DNA of 64,000 nt from Mastigias papua (Eukaryota > Cnidaria > Scyphozoa > Rhizostomeae > Mastigiidae), in the NCBI GenBank assembly GCA_964019165.1, contig OZ025276.1:10919205-10983204 (forward strand), read 5' to 3'. Of the stretch, positions 1-11,586 are shown piece by piece (the stretch's first letter is position 1; each line of letters opens with the position of its first letter). The notes under the pieces were generated by a model that did no database searches, was not told the DNA's origin, and worked only from the letters and a program-made list of their open reading frames with translations. The position numbers and the translations under genes were made by a program.

Positions 1-735
1 TTGCGGCTATTGAGCGTTTCCAATAGATTTCCTTACATAACTTTAAATGGGAAAGCTGTAAAGTTTTCAAGCTTAGGGGTAATGTCGTCAGCAGATAATG
101 ATGGCCCCAACAGTAATGAAAATGGTATCGAAGTTATTTTGTTTACTGTATCAAGTTGCAAACATTATCATGACATTGCTATTTTCAGATTGATCTTGTT
201 GTTGATTCTTTGGGTATAAGGCATACAGATGTAACAAAATATGAGAGCTTCGGAAAGCATATCCAATTTATTTGTCATCCTTGTTTTCAATGCTAAACCA
301 AATTTGTTTGATGACTTCCTTTTTAAGAAAATACGTGGGCTCACAATTGGTTGGATCGCTGTATTGTTAATCAATGCGCTTATTTTATATTTAAGGTGTT
401 TTTATTTTGTATTTTAGAGCAGTGTTGTTATCATGCATAATAGACTATGTTTAAGGAGCTGGTCTGAAGAATTTTATCAGGGTTCAGCCCTATGAGCCCC
501 CTCAGAATCCCAAAATAAAACATTTTGCTGCTGATTTTATGAAGCAACAATAGGGTTCTTGATTCAGCCTTCATGTTATACAATAAAATTTGTTGATGAT
601 GATGATTATTATTAGGATTATGATGAATATTTTCTCATTTTCTATGGTTATTTACAGTAGAAAACACACATGGATATGAAAAGATGGATATGAAATGTTT
701 CATTTGAAATTAGTTTTACTGACATTAATGAGGTT
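1..735. other. Non-coding, no gene seen
   Basis: AT-rich sequence with only short open frames that have no recognisable domain or splice context. I see nothing to annotate before the inverted-repeat element that starts at 736. Confidence 0.5.
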
Positions 736-1378
736 CAGGCCCGTCGGAACGAAATTGATATTGGGGGGGCTGTGAATAATGCAAACTGCACTGGGCTCCG
801 GGAGAATTTTTGTTCGACCACGCCCTTTAGATTGCTGGAAAGCAACCTGGCTATACAAATTGCCACTTTTAATGGACGAATTACCATTTACAGAATTAAA
901 ACAATTTTTGAAATGGAAGTTGTAAACTGGCTGGAATCTATGTATTTGCAGTTATCTACTAACATTACGTGTGGCTGAAAAAGCTAACGGAATACTTTGC
1001 AGTCATTGACAGCAAAACTTTCGTGCTGTCTCTGAGCAATGCACGCCAGCAATCAACTTAAGAAATCATAAACACTGCCAAAACAAAATTTAACGATCCT
1101 CTTAAAACACGCCCTCCCCGGATCTTCGCATAACATATTCAGTTTTCAAGACTTCACTTTCTTCGCTCGTGCTGTTTAACGTTCTTGATCAAGTATACAT
1201 TGGTTCTTTGAACACGCAATAAATGATTAAAAGGGATAACTGGCAACTGAACTGGTTAATATTCTTGCGAATTTATAGTATGGCCTTGCAATGTTTTCTT
1301 GAAAGTTTAAAGAGCAAATAGTTGCAAAATATTGGGGGAGCTGAAGCCCCCCCAGCCCCCCCGGTTCCGACGGGCCTG
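736..1378. mobile_element. 643-bp MITE-like DNA element with 15-bp perfect TIRs
   Basis: The left end (736-750, CAGGCCCGTCGGAAC) is the exact reverse complement of the right end (1364-1378). The 5-bp direct repeat AGGTT flanks it at 731-735 and 1379-1383. G-runs (gggggggct) lie just inside both ends. It has no transposase-like frame; the short open frames inside are not recognisable. It is a non-autonomous DNA transposon. The CAGG start resembles hAT ends, but a 5-bp rather than 8-bp duplication leaves the superfamily open. Confidence 0.75.
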
Positions 1379-1383
1379 AGGTT

Positions 1384-4300
1384 GTAAGCAGAAAGTTATT
1401 ATTAGCATTGCAGGAGGCTGTGAAGCCATCAAATTTCAGACTTCCACAGCATTGTCCAAACAAGCTTGATAGAATTACCTTGATAGCAACAGGAACTATG
1501 AAAGCTCATGAAATTGGTGATGAAGTCAGGTATTGTTTTATGTCTATTTTGTGTGTAGCAGAGAAATGCATTATTTAGCATGTTGTATGGAGTTTAGTTG
1601 TTTTGTTATTGATTCTTATAAATTGGAAATATTACTCTTAGCCCTGCAAGATATATTATTTAGAGTGTAGTTAGCTGCAGGATGAATTTATCTACCAAGC
1701 AGACTATATTCGCAATACCTCAAACATTTCCTACGTAGTGTGGTCATAAATTTTGTAGAATGTTTCCTGTTTACCATATTCAAGGCTAAACCTCACTTTT
1801 TCATCAGTTTTGAATCTCTGAGGAGTGTGCTACAGGCAGTAAAATTTGATGAATCACACTATAAAAGCAGGGTCAGTTTCTTAGTGAATTTATGCTAAAA
1901 ATAGTCCACATTAATTAATGATTAATATCTGCCTCATTTCAAATCTTAAGGCGTGCTTGTGGTCATGTTATTTTGTATGGTATTACTCCAGTTTGAGGCT
2001 ATCCTAATGTAAACTTTGATAGGAACTCAGTTTTAATTTTTCAAACAAAGTTAGCTATAGAGGGTGATATTTTGTAAATTTTATGATGAAAAATAATAGA
2101 ACAGATGTTCAAATGTCCATTCAATCTGATTGCTGTCTTTGGTATGATGTAATCTACAATGGCATGATAAAGTGACATCTCTAGCAATACTCTGAAACCC
2201 ATAATAAATGGGGGGTTACAATAAGTGAGGGATACTAGCAAATTTGTAAAATTAGTGTTTGGGGATTGAAAGTAAGTGAGGGAGAAACAAAACTCTCAAG
2301 CTGATACTCAAGGGGGTCAACTGCTTCTAGACATGTCTGTTCCTACAGAATGCAAATGTAGAAGCTTCAAAACATAAGACATGAGGATTAACTGAGTTTG
2401 AATGCAGTTACTGCATTCACATGTTTGGAAAAATGATCTTCTCTGATTTGAGGCAACTCTAAAATTGTTAAACTAGTAAACAAGGGAGTCAAAATAAGGA
2501 GTGAGGGGTTTTCAAATCTGCCAAAATTTATTAATGCCCCCATTTATTATGAGCTTTAAAGTAGATCCCATTTTGTTTCTCCAATTGTTTTTGGAAAGTC
2601 TTGTTTCCAGCTTGTTGTGGTAGGGAAGCTGTAAGGAAGATGGATATTGCTGTTATATATGCAAGTGATGTTAGGGAGATTAGGTACTGATTAAATTGTT
2701 AGATTCAACTTGCCTTCATCTCAGATTTTTGTTTGCTTTGAGTTTAGTTGAAAAGCACATGGTAGCTTTTTATAGAATGTTGATAAATCAATGTGACACT
2801 GCTTCCAACTATGCCTTGTAGGTGCCCTTTGTCATTGAAGAAACAGGTTTTTGCATTATGAAAATGCAGCCATGCTCAATTTGTTGTGCTCATTATGGGA
2901 ATTTCCGTGGGAAGCTGTAATCTACCAATGTGCATGAACCCAAGGATATTTGGTGGTTTAATAAATAAGAGTAAATTTTTTGTGATATTTTCCACAAAAA
3001 AATGTGATACATAAACTTTAATTTTTCAGAAAAGTATAGGCTGTACAGGTCATAATGTGGCCTTAAATTTTTCTTTTCATTAGCCATGACCCAGCAAACA
3101 TTTTCTTTCACTGTTGATTGCTGAAATTTAATGTCAAAATCAGGTACTGTGCTTGATTTTTGGGGAGTGGCAAATGTTTGGCAATGACTTTTATCATGCA
3201 ATTTAGCATATCCTATTTTAAATAAGTTTATAAAGATTTCAACATTCAGAAAAGTTATCCCATTGTAAGAACCTTGAAGCATCAAACTGTGAAAACTTCT
3301 TGAAGATATTCAAATTACTTACTTAACAAACATTTAGTTGAATTAAGAAGAAAGAATTAAATAAGAGAGAAACAAATAGTCAGTTTTGAGATGGTTGTGT
3401 ATGCCACCTTCACCTTGTGCAAGTACATTAGTTTGTGACTGCATGCACTTCATGGAGAAATTTAAACACTTAATAAAGTAATGGGGGAATCCCATATCCC
3501 CAGCAAGTATTCCCCTGTCACTAGTTAGAAATATGGACAGTAAGCAAACTTTCAAAAAGTAACAATAACACAACTGATTCAATCTGTTAATATTGTTTAA
3601 ATGATTTTCTTTAAAGTTACCCTGCTATGGCAAAAGCAAATTCAAGAAGGCTGATTGGATTAAATATTTTTCTCATGGTATTTGGTTTGTTTGGGTACAT
3701 TTTTACAATGCAGAGAACCAAGAAGGCAATGGAGACAGAAAGCTTATATAAAAATGACAGAAATTGTTAAGTAATTCTTTTTGTTATTATATATTTTGAA
3801 TCTGCAGAATTTTACTGTTGCTACAAGATGATGGAACATATTTGAGCATACTCAAGTTACTTTTCATCTGACACCCATCAGATCATAAAGGATGAGATAG
3901 TGAAAGAAAGGGAAACAGAACTATATATTGTAATATATAGCCACATTTTCTCATATATTTTTGTTCACCTTTCGGTTATTATCTGATATTTTGCACTCTG
4001 ATAAGTATTGGATGTGCAAGTACTTTCAATTGGCTATAAAATTGTTTCCACTTTCTTGTACACCAGTAAATCATTGAACGTGTCTTCACTTTTATGTATT
4101 GTGCTCAATGGCAGTGGGCAAATGTTAATAGTCTAGATATTTGATATAATTTATCATCATTGTTGATGTTTTGTGCTTCCAAGTCTCTCTTTATCTAGAA
4201 ACTTTTATTTGTCTATACACTATATGTGGAAAGAATACTGGGTGATCAAATATGGCATCAATTCTGGTGACATATTCTATTGACATAGGAAAAAATATTG

Positions 4301-4672
4301 ATACATGTTCCTGGAAATGTGATCCACAGTTTTCATGTCTACTGAGACGTTTTTTATTGAAGACCCTTCTTCAAAAATAAATTTTGTACTGTGAATTTAA
4401 ATTTCTGAAAAACTGCAAACTAACCAAAGGCATCCACAAAATGGAAAATGTCCCTGCTTTCATTCCATTTCTTAAGAGGTATGGAGTTTGTCATCAGGAT
4501 AAACCAGGATGGATCTAAGTTGATGTTGTTGAAATTGTTAACTGAGTATTTGTCAATGAGTGATTTACCCACATTACAAAGGGCGTTGTCTATTGTAAGC
4601 TGTTGCCACATCTTTGCTTGATTATAACAAAAATTTGTCACTATCAGCTACCATTATTAGGTGATTAACTTG
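1384..4672. other. Non-coding stretch with no supportable gene
   Basis: About 3.3 kb of AT-rich sequence with only short shadow frames on both strands. TTTATT at 4353-4358 would read AATAAA on the minus strand, a possible but distant polyadenylation signal for the C1orf43-like gene. Around 3950-4060 there is a weak, diverged resemblance (caccttcggtt..atctgat) to the dispersed repeat better preserved at 37195-37350. Confidence 0.5.
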
Positions 4673-5440
4673 TTAAACAACTTTAGAATTAGTAGATTCA
4701 AGTAAAACAGAGCTTCCATCTTTTTTCCGATAGATGATATTGGTATTTTTTGCCTCTTCCAATCCAATCATTCCTTGACTTTTATCGCCAGATAGCACAC
4801 TGGCTGCGCTTCCAGCATATGCTCCCCTGTTAGTTGGAACAACCAAACTTCCAGGTACTTGTAATGTGTCATAAACTTTCTTCGTTAACGCCTGCATTTC
4901 ATCGGCAAATTTTTCATACTCGGCGCTCTCAAATGGTTTGAAACCATATCTAGCATGATTGTAAAAATGAACGACACTTGAGCAAAGTTCTTTGCATTCA
5001 GAAAATGGAGCATAAGGCGGCCTCTGCAGTTCTTCCATGTGGTTCTCCATGGACTGTCCTGGCTTTGCTGCCAAACACACGTCAACTCTACACAATAGGT
5101 CATTGAGACAACTCATTAAATCAAATGCCTTTCTCCTATACAAGTACGTACTCTCATCTCTTCTCTCAACAAATGAGGACATCACCGCCGTGTCCTTACA
5201 GCCTTGATCACTAAGTAGTTTTGGTTCAACAGAGATTTTTGTAACAAGCTCAAGGTATCTTTCTATATCTCTCTTCATTTGTTTTGATGCGTCATTCCCT
5301 ATGTTTGTATGTGGCCCCTTTTTTGCAATCAGGAGCATCCGTGAAATGTGGCGATTTGTCCATACAATGCAAAACAAAACTATAGTTGCAACAAATGTAA
5401 TAGTTACGAGCAGCTTTTCCCCGCCAAAATACGGATCCAT
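4673..5440 (-). CDS. C1orf43: C1orf43 / NICE-3 family single-pass membrane protein
   Basis: One uninterrupted 255-codon frame with ATG at 5438-5440 and TAA at 4673-4675. A hydrophobic segment lies at about residues 9-29. It is followed by the family signature as I remember it from human C1orf43: a basic patch, then GPH.xxG...K (about residues 42-53), an EP.LL motif near 72-76, a YLYRRKAFD stretch near 99-107, and HARYG near 160-164. Length matches the human protein (about 253 residues). Human C1orf43 has been linked to Golgi integrity and phagocytosis, but its molecular function is not settled. The human gene has several introns; this copy has none, so it reflects intron loss or an old retrocopy. 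It is divergent with RCAN across 217 bp, which suggests a shared promoter. Confidence 0.85.
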   Translation of the reverse strand: MDPYFGGEKLLVTITFVATIVLFCIVWTNRHISRMLLIAKKGPHTNIGNDASKQMKRDIERYLELVTKISVEPKLLSDQGCKDTAVMSSFVERRDESTYLYRRKAFDLMSCLNDLLCRVDVCLAAKPGQSMENHMEELQRPPYAPFSECKELCSSVVHFYNHARYGFKPFESAEYEKFADEMQALTKKVYDTLQVPGSLVVPTNRGAYAGSAASVLSGDKSQGMIGLEEAKNTNIIYRKKDGSSVLLESTNSKVV

Positions 5441-5657
5441 TTACGATAAATTGTGAGTGCACTCACTTGACTATACACAAAATATGGCCGGAAAGTTCTG
5501 CCAACAACAACATTTTCCATTTACCTCTATTGTGGATGTGGCAACGAGGCTCATACGAGGTAAATAGTTGTCTTTGCTTTAACAGTTGCAAATAGCTTTA
5601 CTCTATTTTGTCAGTACAACTGATAAAAAATTTTGAGACAAAGTAGAGGGAGTTAAA
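5441..5657. promoter_or_regulatory. Putative bidirectional promoter, C1orf43 / RCAN
   Basis: The start codons of the minus-strand C1orf43-like gene and the plus-strand RCAN gene are separated by only 217 bp, so both 5' UTRs and core promoters must lie here unless non-coding first exons exist further out. No TATA box is obvious. This is inferred from geometry, not from a recognised factor site. Confidence 0.5.
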
Positions 5658-8307
5658 ATGGAAGGTGAAGAAGAAGAGATATTTTACAATCTGTCTCTTG
5701 ATGATAACGGCATAGTTGGCAAAGAAAGTAGCATCGAAGTAGAGGGGCTTACAACATGTCTTATCGTGGCTGATGTCCCTGTTGGCATTTTTACTGACGA
5801 AGCGAAGAATGATCGCAAGGTTTTTGAGGAAATGTTTAAGGAATACGGACCTGCAAAGTTCATTTATTTGAAAAGTTTCAAGCGTGTTTTGGTTAATTTT
5901 CAATCATCGTTTTCAGCGGCAATGGCAAAGATTGCCCTTCATTTTTCAATCTTCAGAGAGAAAGAACTAAAAGTGTATTTTAAGCAGGTATAAATGCAAA
6001 ATATATAAGTACATATGTCTGTTTCAGGTATTTTCATTTTTCATTGCTTTCATGTTTACCTTTTGAACCGAAAAAGAAATTGATCAGTGCACTTAGACAC
6101 ATGGTGCCAGACTGTATTGTTTGGCATCTGCACCCTTCAGAATTTTTCACAAATAGTATTGCACGCCCAGAAACGGGCGTGGCAAGATGTTGAAAGGCGT
6201 GTCAGGGTGTGGTGTAGGAGTTTCATTTTACTTTGTAGGAAAAATCTACTGGCTACCATAGTGATAGTATGAAATAGTTGATTTACAGTCTCGTTCCAGA
6301 ACTTAACACCGTCAGCTACTAAACTGGTTTTACTTATGTAAGCTGAAAAGTCAAGTTTTCACTTAAAGTGCACACTTGAGACCATGTGCATACTTGCATA
6401 CATGGCATTTTGCTTGTGGACACTCAGTTTCTCATCGAATAAGGTCATACTCTGCAGTCTGTGTAGGCTATAGCTTTAGGATATTTTAACATCTTTCATT
6501 TTTCAACCTCCTTTGTGCCATGCTCTCACAAGCATTGCAAAAACATTTTCTTCATTCCTGCTGTCTGCATTAGCTTCCCATATATATTCATAACATAACT
6601 GTACTTCAAAGAATTTTAAATATATCCTTTAATTTGTCTGCATCTGGCTATGTATTTCTGTTCTTTCCATCATTATCTGATGTTTCATACTCTGAAAACT
6701 GTCCGATAACACAAAGCTTTTCAGTATGCCTAAAGAATTTTCCCACTTTTTGACCTATAGTGAAGTTTTGTAGTACTATCAGACTATTCACCTTAAATAT
6801 TAGATTGCAATGGGTACTGTGCATTTTATAGTCTTTCCCCATCTGTCTTGTGGATATGACTAAACTGACATAATTGATGTCTAGCTACAACCCTTGCCAA
6901 ACTACTTGGAACACTACACACTTCTGCAATAAAACTCCAATATAATTATTGAGTATGCACTGTTAGTACAAGAGCTCTTAAGTTTAGCCATCTCCCCCTC
7001 CCCCCAGAAAAATGAATGTTGGGCTTTGTAAATAGGACAGTACTGCATCATAAAATATAGTTTTTAAGGAATTTTCACTAGTGGGAAAATTTCTCAAGAG
7101 GACCATAGAGATGGGGAAAAATTTTGTGACCAAGACCTGTAGACATATTGGTAGAAAGTAGACAGCACACATTCCACATTCACAATCATAGCATCACACT
7201 ATCTGTTTACATGATGCTGAGGGAATCCTAGAAAGTACCAATCTCTCTTTGAAAAAGTTTTTGAGTGGGCCCAAACAATTGGGGATCTCTTTGATTTTCC
7301 CTGTCTTTTCCCAGTAGTCAGAATGTTAAAAAATACCCTACCATAAAGCAAATGACTTGTAGGAGATGCAACAGTCATATGACAGTGGCATAACATTGAA
7401 TGGGGAGAGGGAACGAAGGCATGGAAATTTGATAGAAATCTGCAAAGTATTCCAACTATTTTGGCAAGGATCAAAGCCCCAGTATTCATTACCGGTAGTT
7501 GAGTTTGAGAATGATTTCTCACTTCACACTCTCATGTGGTCATGGTCCCTACCTTGTATTGTTGGCACTGTACCTCTTTCTGTCATATTTTATTTAACTC
7601 AAGGAATCAAATTTTGTACTCTAGATGATGCTTATATATTTAGAACATCCTATGATCTTATGCAAAAAATCTCTGATGTCTACTTTGAAGTCATATTTTT
7701 GCAGATCTATAGTCCTCTTTAGGTAGATGTTTTGATTATCACTCAGAGCTTTGCTATTAGACATTCAGAAATAAGTACCAGAGCCTGGAATTTACTTTTT
7801 TGCTATGATAGTCCTTGTTGAGAGTCTTCAGTTCTTGTTTTGATAACTCTTAAAAACTGATATTTCTTTCTGTTTCACTTTTTGCCCATAAATAACATGT
7901 CATTTTGTAAAGGGATTCTTTTCAGTGATATTAAAATTGGTGCCATATTTGGAATAATAAGATGACATTCATTTTAGGTGCTCCCTGAATCATCTAGTTG
8001 CCTCCAACTACCAAAGCCAGAAAAACAGTTCTTGATCTCACCACCTGCTTCGCCTCCAGTTGGATGGGAACCATTAGAGGAGCCAGTACCTGTCGTTAAT
8101 TATGATCTTCTAACAGCTGTATCTGCATTATCAAATGAACCACAAGAATTACATCCAGAGACAGCAATCACTCCTAGTATAGTAGTGCATACATGCCCAA
8201 ATCCAGGTGATAGTTTGGATGATGAAAAGGAATACCACCCATTGAATATGCTTCCTAGAAGTGTTGTGCAAACCTCCAGGCCGCCATTACAATACACAAA
8301 CAACTGA
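5658..8307 (+). CDS. RCAN: Calcipressin (regulator of calcineurin, RCAN), two coding exons
   Basis: Exon 1 is 5658-5987 (donor gtataa) and exon 2 is 7978-8307 (acceptor attttag, stop TGA 8305-8307). Both are phase 0 and 330 nt, giving 219 residues, within the family range. Residues about 33-110 form the RRM-like fold typical of calcipressins (KSFKRV at the second RNP-like strand). Exon 2 carries the family hallmark FLISPPASPPVGW at residues 128-140, identical to the vertebrate SP-repeat motif whose serines are phosphorylated. PSIVVHTC at 176-183 corresponds to the calcineurin-docking PxIxIT-like segment, and a VVQTSRPP tail lies near 205-212. RCAN proteins bind and modulate calcineurin in the cytoplasm. 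The 2-kb intron holds at least two dispersed repeats (6642-6795 and 7070-7330). Confidence 0.95.
6642..6795 (+). repeat. Dispersed ~150-bp repeat, copy 1 (in RCAN intron)
   Basis: It begins GCATCTGGCTATGTATTTC, contains TTTCATACTCTGA and TTTCAGTATGCCTAAAG, and ends TAGTGAAGTTTTGTAGTAC..CAGAC. The same blocks occur in the same order at 37195-37350, and the last block recurs at 57187-57237. It is a non-coding dispersed element of unknown class. This copy is the more diverged of the two long ones. Confidence 0.65.
7070..7330 (+). repeat. Dispersed ~260-bp repeat, copy A
   Basis: It shares ordered blocks with 18778-19030: aggaatt.tcac.agtggg, agatggggaaaa.ttttgtgacca, cctgtagac.cattg and gagtg.gcccaaa.aa.tgggga. 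It has no coding potential. This copy lies in the RCAN intron. Confidence 0.6.
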
Positions 8308-10800
8308 AATTAGGTGCAACTCTCTGGAGAGTGGCCATATTTCCTACTGAATGAGAGGGAATGGGGGTCTTTGTGCCATTTTAGCAAGGGTAGATATTTT
8401 TGTTTGCAATATGCTTGTGGATTTTGAAGAAAGTTGATCATTTGAGTGTTACAGAGAGCCTCTCGAGAGTTAGTGAGCAGACATCCCATTGGTTAATTGC
8501 AAAGATATGTGTTGCTTTTTTAAAGCATATTCAAATTTTGGCCTCACATTAATTTAGTGGGGATAATTTCCTCATTTCATGGGTTGATAGATGATTGTTT
8601 TGCTTTTTTATGATTTTTGGAGTTGTATGTCAGGTCTAACCTGTTCGTGTAGTGGTAAACATTTTAGAGCTTAGACTGGTCATTGTGTGTTGTATGGAAT
8701 TATGATTTGATCCTTTTCATTGTTGCTATTCCATGTGTAAGGTATGATAAAAAAGATATGATAAAAAAGTATTTCAATGGCAGTACGTGTACATATCGCT
8801 CTCCTGTCGATCAGGTTGTCAGTAGCTGCTACTGTCTGTACAAACTGTTATTCTCCAATATGCCCTGCCCCAATTTCGGAAGTTTATTCAGATTGAGATT
8901 CGAACATATGCTTTCATAGACAATGGTGCTATGCGTATTGGCCGAGAGAATAAACTCAACTAAATTTTTCAACTTTGGCTCTTTGGTTGATACTACCGCA
9001 GAGCTTTGCAATTTAGTAAATTTGAAGTCGCTGTGTAGTCAATATGAACAATATTGCTCTTGAACGTATCGATTCACAACGTTATAACTGTTGTTTGGTT
9101 CTCTTGTTTGAATATATACATCAAATCCGTTTCGCTGGTTCACGAACTTCATCAATTATTCAATACACGCAACGATGCTGTCGTAAATTTCTTCTTAATT
9201 ACCGTAATTATAGTATATTATGTTGACCGTTGACGGATTTTCATTTTGCATGTTCATTATTCCTCTTGTTATTCAAAGTAATATTGCATTTCTAACGGAG
9301 GTTATTGTATAGCCCTTTAGGTATAACAGGCTTTAAATATACCTTAATTTGACGACCTTTCCATTCCAGAGGTGCAAGTAAACATGCGATATTTGTTCAA
9401 ATCATGAAGCAGGATAAAATTTAAAAATTCCTTGTTGTTGTTAATCTGATGCCCTGTTTTGCAAGCTATCTGTTATTTTCTGTGACATGCAATTTCTGCG
9501 AATTAAATGCACATCTAATGATACATGCTGTTTCCTGTATTGCCTTGTATCTGTTTGCTATTAGCTAGAAATATTCCGTTTTCACTGCGTCACAGTATTA
9601 TGCTTGAAATAATTTAAGAAGTTTGATAGTAGGGATTTTCCGGTTGTCATATTTTAAAACGTTGTCATATTCAAATGAAATATATCCCTAACAGAAGCTC
9701 TAGTCCTATGGGCAAATGTATCATTATATTTTAGAGCATAGTTGCAATGTCTCCCGTATTCCACTGGAGACTCCAGCATTTCAGCGTTATCTCCAGCCAA
9801 CTTCCAGCAAAGGCAAAATTACGTGTTTTAGATTTTTGATCTCCCATTTTCCTACCCATATATATCCTATATCTATACCTTCAGACATACCTATATGAAC
9901 ACCTTCATCACACTTCCCACTCAAACTGAGGATGACTCAAGGATGGGTCAAAATGTTTTCAACATGGAATTGTCGTAACTGAATGTGACATAATTGTATT
10001 TGTCATTGGACTTATCAATTTTGGAAATATGTTGAATTAAATATCAATGATAAAATGATTTCACTTTTTGTCGTCATTCTAGCCTTAAAATTTATTGCAA
10101 AGCTGCGGTTCCCACCTCAAAAATCTGGAGGCAAACTGTTGAAAAATCTCCAGCATTTCTTTCAATTTGGAAAAACGTTCAAAAATATCTATCTAAAAAG
10201 ATACTGGAACTTAGCAATAAACACACTGTTTGTTTTTCATTAGTCCCTTATTCTAAACTAAGCATTCTTAGAACCATTACTTTCCATGTTCTGATCAATT
10301 ATGTTTTTCAGATATTACAATGTAGTGTATTGATGGCCTTCATAACAACTGTCAGGCAGTGGCGGTGTCAGCCCAACCCCTACCCTCGTGACTCTGCCAC
10401 ACTGCCACGCCCATTTTCCCAGCATTTTGATAACCTATACATGGCAACTATGTTTTGGAAAGTCTCAGTGTTTGCCAACATCATCTTTAAGGAATTTAGC
10501 AATAGCTCAAATACGATTGTTCTCTTAAGTTTATGTATCGATTTAGGTAATTGCGTCATCGAACAAAATTGCCAGGGTGCTTTTCGTGAAATCTCAGAGC
10601 ACACTGGCGTTCAGTCTCAATTCTTCACGGCGAATCCTTGTGTGGATGTCTTGTATAGTTATATTAGCATATTGTGAATCAGTACGACGCTAATGGGGAT
10701 TCTATTTCAAAATGAAATGATTCTTTTACTTACGTCTACGTAAATATCTATACTGTTGACGATGAAATTTAGATTTGAGCTTTTTTAGCCTTAATAACTG
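8308..10800. other. RCAN 3' flank and intergenic, no further gene seen
   Basis: AT-rich sequence following the RCAN stop codon. Short frames here have no recognisable motif, splice structure or conserved pattern. The stretch around 10343-10640 is more GC-rich, beginning gcagtggcggtgtcagccc. It may be a decayed transposable element, but I could not find a matching second end. Confidence 0.4.
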
Positions 10801-10840
10801 TGTAATTATTAGTTGCTTTAGTAAAAGGGCCCCTAGAAAA

Positions 10841-11190
10841 TCAGCTCTGCGGAAGGGCAATCCTCAAAACAGCATCTCCAGAGAAGCTACATAAAATAAC
10901 TGTTCTAAATGTGGAGGAGTTGAACAGTTTTTCATTCGGTTCTGGGCGTGGCTCATAGAAGTAACTCACAGCAGAATCCCTGGCTGCAATAAATATGTCA
11001 TCAGATTTACTATTACTATTCATTTGTAAAAATTTTGCAGAGCATTTTGAAATCATGCATGCCTCTTCTTTGGCACGCTCCTGCACCAGCATGTTCTGCG
11101 GTTTTGACATAGCAGCACATACGTCAATGATCAGTCGTGAAGTCTCGATCTGATTATGTAGCCTCGTTTTTAATCTTCTAAAAACAAATT
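10841..11190 (-). CDS. Unrecognised minus-strand reading frame, possible terminal exon
   Basis: An open frame ends at TGA (10841-10843) and has an ATG at 11108-11110 (89 codons). The same frame stays open upstream to a good acceptor-like ttgtttttag at about 11182-11191, which would add about 25 codons. Composition is protein-like, with mixed charged and hydrophobic residues, a YFYEPRPEPNEK segment and several cysteines. I do not recognise a family. It could be the last exon of a minus-strand gene, a small gene divergent from the GPCR, or a decayed transposon frame. Confidence 0.3.
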
Positions 11191-11586
11191 TCGAAGCAGT
11201 TGCAGCACTGTGCAGCGGGCATTGCTTGTTTGCAATGACAACAGTGATCGGAAGGTCAGTGATGGATAGAGAATAGGTTGGTTATATATGTACTACTTAG
11301 GAGATAAAGTATTGTTGCGAATTTAATTTATTATGCTGTCAATGCTAAGACTTCACAGAACCAGTATAGCAGTAACTATTCCCAATGGCTGTATTTTGTT
11401 GAGGAAATTGGAAAGGAAGATTTACAATGGTTTTTGCAGCTGCAGCAGTACAGTGTGTTCTTGGTCTGTGAGTTTGCTACGGCAAGCGTTATCGTTGCTT
11501 GTGTTCATCATAGGATTCGCGTACTTTCTGAGTTCTGCAAGCCCTTATCTACCGCTGACATTGCTAATTTAACGCCGTCGAGAAAG

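Noticed and set aside
2893..3285. 130-codon minus-strand open frame
   Set aside because: AT-biased, Lys/Phe/Ile-rich with no motif, no splice signals and no neighbours supporting it.
10330..10677. 115-codon plus-strand open frame
   Set aside because: No recognisable domain; lies in a block that looks like transposon debris.
11434..11586. N-terminal extension of the GPCR from an upstream in-frame ATG
   Set aside because: The extra 51 residues look like neither a signal peptide plus ectodomain nor family sequence; the ATG at 11587 opens a glycosylation-rich N-terminus of normal length.
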